7,525 nt of DNA from JBDUDR01 sp040002845. GTDB taxonomy: Bacteria > Actinomycetota > Actinomycetes > Propionibacteriales > Nocardioidaceae. The stretch is from positions 1-7,525 of the forward strand of contig JBDUDR010000140.1 in NCBI GenBank assembly GCA_040002845.1, in the 5' to 3' direction. The notes below the pieces were generated by a model. It made no database searches, had not been told where the DNA came from, and worked only from the letters and a program-made list of their open reading frames with translations. Shown here in pieces: positions 5,853 through 7,525 of the stretch. The number at the start of each line of letters is the position of its first letter. Positions within the stretch are counted from its first letter, which is position 1. The position numbers were made by a program, and so were the translations under genes.

Positions 5853-5969
5853 GTGTCGCACCATCCACTACTTCTCGAACCGCGGCGGCGTTGGCCGATT
5901 GACAACTCAACGTTTCGTTTCGAAAACCCGCAGCGTCCGAGCATTCTCACCCGGGCGACTGTCCTTTAG
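5853..5969 (+). CDS. Small ORF, 38 aa, divergent from the ArsA-like pair; unknown
   Basis: GTG 5853 to TAG 5967-5969, starting MSHHPLLLEPRRRWPIDN. I do not recognise it. Support for expression comes from signals rather than homology: a plausible promoter (5799-5826) about 20 bases ahead and a strong SD. The peptide begins with three consecutive leucines encoded CTA-CTT-CTC, with CTA rare in high-GC genomes, followed by a run of arginines. It has no transmembrane segment or cysteine. No plus-strand gene follows; the next genes point the other way. It may be a true small protein, a leader peptide whose downstream gene was lost, or the surviving 5' end of a truncated gene at the edge of the conserved module. 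Confidence 0.4.
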   Translation: MSHHPLLLEPRRRWPIDNSTFRFENPQRPSILTRATVL

Positions 5970-5992
5970 TCAGTACGCAGTCAGAAGCCGTA

Positions 5993-6636
5993 TCAGAGGA
6001 AGAATTTCCCGGTTCGGGCGTCGAGCATCGTGACCGACCGTATCCATCCGGGCTGGGGCTCTTGAGGCGAGGTCGTGACGCCTGGCCTGACCGGACCGCC
6101 AAGTGACAGCGCATTGACATCGGGGACGCACCTCTCCGCGGCGATGATCCACACCGAGTGCCAATCCACAGAACTGCCTGCCCGGCCTTCGTGCACCATC
6201 CCCACGTCCCACAACCCGAGGCTGTAGCCGTCGGCAGCCCCGGCGCGTCGCAGCGCCTCGGTCTCACTGATCGGCGGAGGCTGCGGGCCGGTGTAGGGCC
6301 GGAACTCCTGTGCTCGGCCGATGCGGCGAACCGTCTGCATGGTGATGGGTGCCGGACGGGGAGGCGCCGTCGCCGTGTCGGATGGCGTCACGGACGGCGC
6401 TGCAGGTCCACTGGGGAACGAGTGGTCCGGAGCCTTCGGGGTAATTCCGATCGTCCCGACCGCGGCGGCGCCCACAACCAGGGCGCCTCCTGCGACAGCG
6501 GTCGCGACGACCCCCCAACCGTCCGCCGTCGACGTCGGCGGGCGACTGCCGCTCGCACGTCGCTAAGCGGCGCTGGGCCTACGTCTACTCGCGCGCCTGC
6601 ATCCTCCAGAAGGACGAAGAGGTTCGGATCACTCAT
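5993..6636 (-). pseudogene. Membrane-anchored partner of the sigma factor, frameshifted at a G6 run
   Basis: Begins ATG 6636 (MSDPNLFVLLED) overlapping the sigma-factor stop by 8 bases (ATGAGTGA). The first frame carries a cytoplasmic segment of about 42 residues ending in RRRRRRTVGG, then becomes meaningless and would stop at 6388 (82 aa). A different frame resumes exactly there with VVATAVAGGALVVGAAAVGTIG, a transmembrane helix, followed by a Pro/Ser/Thr-rich linker and a C-terminal domain ending MLDARTGKFFL at 5993. One extra G in the six-G run (plus-strand C6, 6511-6516) joins them into a sensible 214-aa single-pass protein. This layout (short cytoplasmic part, poly-Arg, one helix, extracytoplasmic domain ending in DA-x-TG-x-F) resembles proteins encoded directly after SigE-family sigma genes in actinobacteria, perhaps as anti-sigma-like partners. 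It is either broken, expressed through slippage, or affected by a sequence error. Confidence 0.7.
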
Positions 6637-7167
6637 GACTGCCTCGCAGCTCTGCCAAGTTCGGGTCTTCGGACAAGATCTTGAACGCTCGAGAAAGGCG
6701 GCTCTTGACCGTGCCCGGGGCAACGCCCAGGACAGCCCCCATCTGGCTCTCGCTGAGGTTGGAGTAGTAGCGCAAGACCACCGCCGTCCTCTGGTCCTGC
6801 GTCAGCCGACCCAGAGCACGGACTACGGCGTCGGTCCGGTCGGTCCGGTCGACGTTCTCCGTTTCGTCGTCCGATTGCCGCTCCGGGACGATGGCCACCG
6901 CACGTTCGCCGTTCCACCGTCGACGTCTCGACGAGGTAAAGGTGTTGATGAGGACGCGGTGGACATACGCGTCTATGTCATGGGCTTGCCGAACTCTCGA
7001 CCAATGGCACCAGGCACCGGACAAGCGCCGACTGAACAATGTCCTCGGCCATAGTTCTCTCGTCAGCACCTTTCGGCTTAGAGACGCGCCAGCTCAGGTC
7101 CGAGGTTCCACCAAGCCACGTCATCCCCGAAAGATAAGCAGACCTCGCGGACAGGATCGTCGTCCAG
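6629..7167 (-). pseudogene. SigE-family (ECF) RNA polymerase sigma factor, apparently with two frameshifts
   Basis: The intact part (from about 7015 down to stop 6629) has the end of region 2, AYVHRVLINTFTSSRRRRWNGE, then region 4 with ALGRLTQDQRTAVVLRYY and the helix-turn-helix SESQMGAVLGVAPGTVKSRLSRAF. This is typical of the actinobacterial SigE-like ECF family (about 170-180 aa). Its own frame lacks the start of region 2. That piece (ADERTMAEDIVQSALVR) lies in another frame just upstream, and deleting one base near 7016 yields ...SALVRAWCHWSRVRQ, as expected. Further upstream a third frame reads WWNLGPELARL and stops at TAA 7078-7080; removing one more base near there restores about 178 aa with normal region spacing. 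The N-terminus would follow GGAGG (7171-7175), but the codon there is CTG 7165-7167, not ATG/GTG. Sigma factor decay is the simplest reading; sequence error is the alternative. Confidence 0.7.
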
Positions 7168-7314
7168 ATCCCTCCAAGAGGCGGGTCGGATAACCGCCGG
7201 CCCCTCGGCTTGTTGCAACCACCGCGGAGAGGTAACGCAAGTGGGCCAATGTTCGGTACAGAGGATTCAGACTCGAAGTATGTCGCTGAGCTCACCATCG
7301 TCTAGATCGCGGAC

Positions 7315-7525
7315 ATGGTGGTGCTCCGAAGAGTGGCAGATACCAGGCGGGTCGAAGTGGACGAACTGCACGCTTGCGCGCTCTGCGGCCTGGCCGTCGA
7401 TACGGAGGCTGTCGCCCAGGACCTGACGCACCCCGTGCTCAGGACAGCGCACCCGCGGCGGGCTGGCGTACAGGAAGGTCAAGAACGCACACGAATCCAG
7501 ATGTCGCCACCCCCGCTCGGCCGAG
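7315..7525 (+). CDS. Possible partial ORF with CxxC motif, running off the window
   Basis: After an in-frame TAG at 7303-7305 the frame from ATG 7315 stays open to the window end (70 codons). The first 35 or so residues look protein-like, with VEVDELHACALCGLAVDTEA containing a CxxC pair, as in small actinobacterial zinc-binding proteins. From about 7425 the frame runs antisense to the transposase fragment and loses that character. No SD precedes the ATG. I do not recognise the product; it may be a fragment interrupted by the insertion. Confidence 0.25.
   Translation, partial: MVVLRRVADTRRVEVDELHACALCGLAVDTEAVAQDLTHPVLRTAHPRRAGVQEGQERTRIQMSPPPLGR
7420..7525 (-). mobile_element. ISL3-family transposase fragment (truncated, runs off window)
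   Basis: On the minus strand the frame entering from the right edge reads ERGWRHLDSCAFLTFLYA and then SPPRVRCPEHGVRQV. This matches what I know of the N-terminal region of ISL3-family transposases: a W-R-H-L-D segment followed by PRV-x-C-P-x-HGV-x-x-V after the zinc-ribbon. In intact members the next residues are a PWA-x-x-x-x-x-FT block. Here the resemblance ends right after RQV; the frame continues with unrelated sequence (LGDSLRIDG...) to a stop at 7267-7269. The element therefore looks broken at about 7420. No terminal inverted repeat was found at the break. The 5' part of the gene is outside the window. Confidence 0.65.

Noticed and set aside
6158..7054. 298-codon plus-strand open frame opposite the sigma factor locus
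   Set aside because: It is long and undisturbed by the proposed frameshifts, so I considered it seriously. Its product is Arg/Pro-rich without recognisable motifs, and the minus-strand pieces match sigma region 4, region 2 and a transmembrane partner.
7168..7314. Search for a gene or clear promoter upstream of the sigma factor
   Set aside because: Only a GGAGG at 7171-7175 is visible. A GTTGCAAC palindrome lies further up, but no confident -35/-10 pair or coding frame was found.

Overview
The window looks like high-GC actinobacterial chromosomal DNA, most likely from the Streptomyces/Nocardioides/Kribbella side of the group. The evidence is a WhiB-family regulator, a PASTA-type class A penicillin-binding protein (PBP), a pair of actinobacterial ArsA-like ATPases, a SigE-type ECF sigma factor, and GC-rich codon use throughout.

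Layout. Positions 2-73 (+) hold the last codons of a membrane protein ending in a transmembrane helix and a basic tail, CorA-like. Positions 81-2474 (-) encode a bifunctional PBP with one PASTA domain and a long poly-glycine tail. Positions 2475-3176 are a long divergent regulatory region with three separate repeat structures. Positions 3177-3479 (+) encode a WhiB-like Fe-S regulator of the WblA/WhiB4 type. Positions 3486-4670 and 4667-5695 (-) encode two ArsA/Get3-like ATPases whose reading frames overlap by ATGA. Positions 5696-5852 carry back-to-back promoters: one for the ATPase pair, apparently leaderless, and one for a 38-codon small ORF at 5853-5969 (+) with a strong ribosome binding site. 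Positions 5993-7167 (-) hold a SigE-family sigma factor and its partner membrane protein, each apparently disrupted by single-base frameshifts. Positions about 7420-7525 (-) hold a broken ISL3-family transposase fragment that runs off the window.

How it fits together. PBP, WhiB and the ArsA pair have the same order and relative orientation as the Mycobacterium tuberculosis block Rv3679-Rv3680-whiB4-ponA2 and the Streptomyces wblA neighbourhood (from memory). They form an old conserved module that links a redox-sensing regulator, a paired ATPase of uncertain substrate and a cell-wall synthase. The conserved module stops at the arsA promoter. Beyond it the DNA looks like accessory sequence in decay: an orphan small ORF, a frameshifted sigma operon and an IS remnant.

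Most distinctive signals: the 15-bp perfect repeats 44 bp apart at the probable wblA promoter; the tandem GGTGCACC palindromes 21 bp apart; the orphan small ORF with promoter and Shine-Dalgarno (SD) sequence; and a G6 run at which a single-base slip would restore the sigma-partner protein. I found no tRNA, rRNA, CRISPR array or clearly novel multi-gene system.
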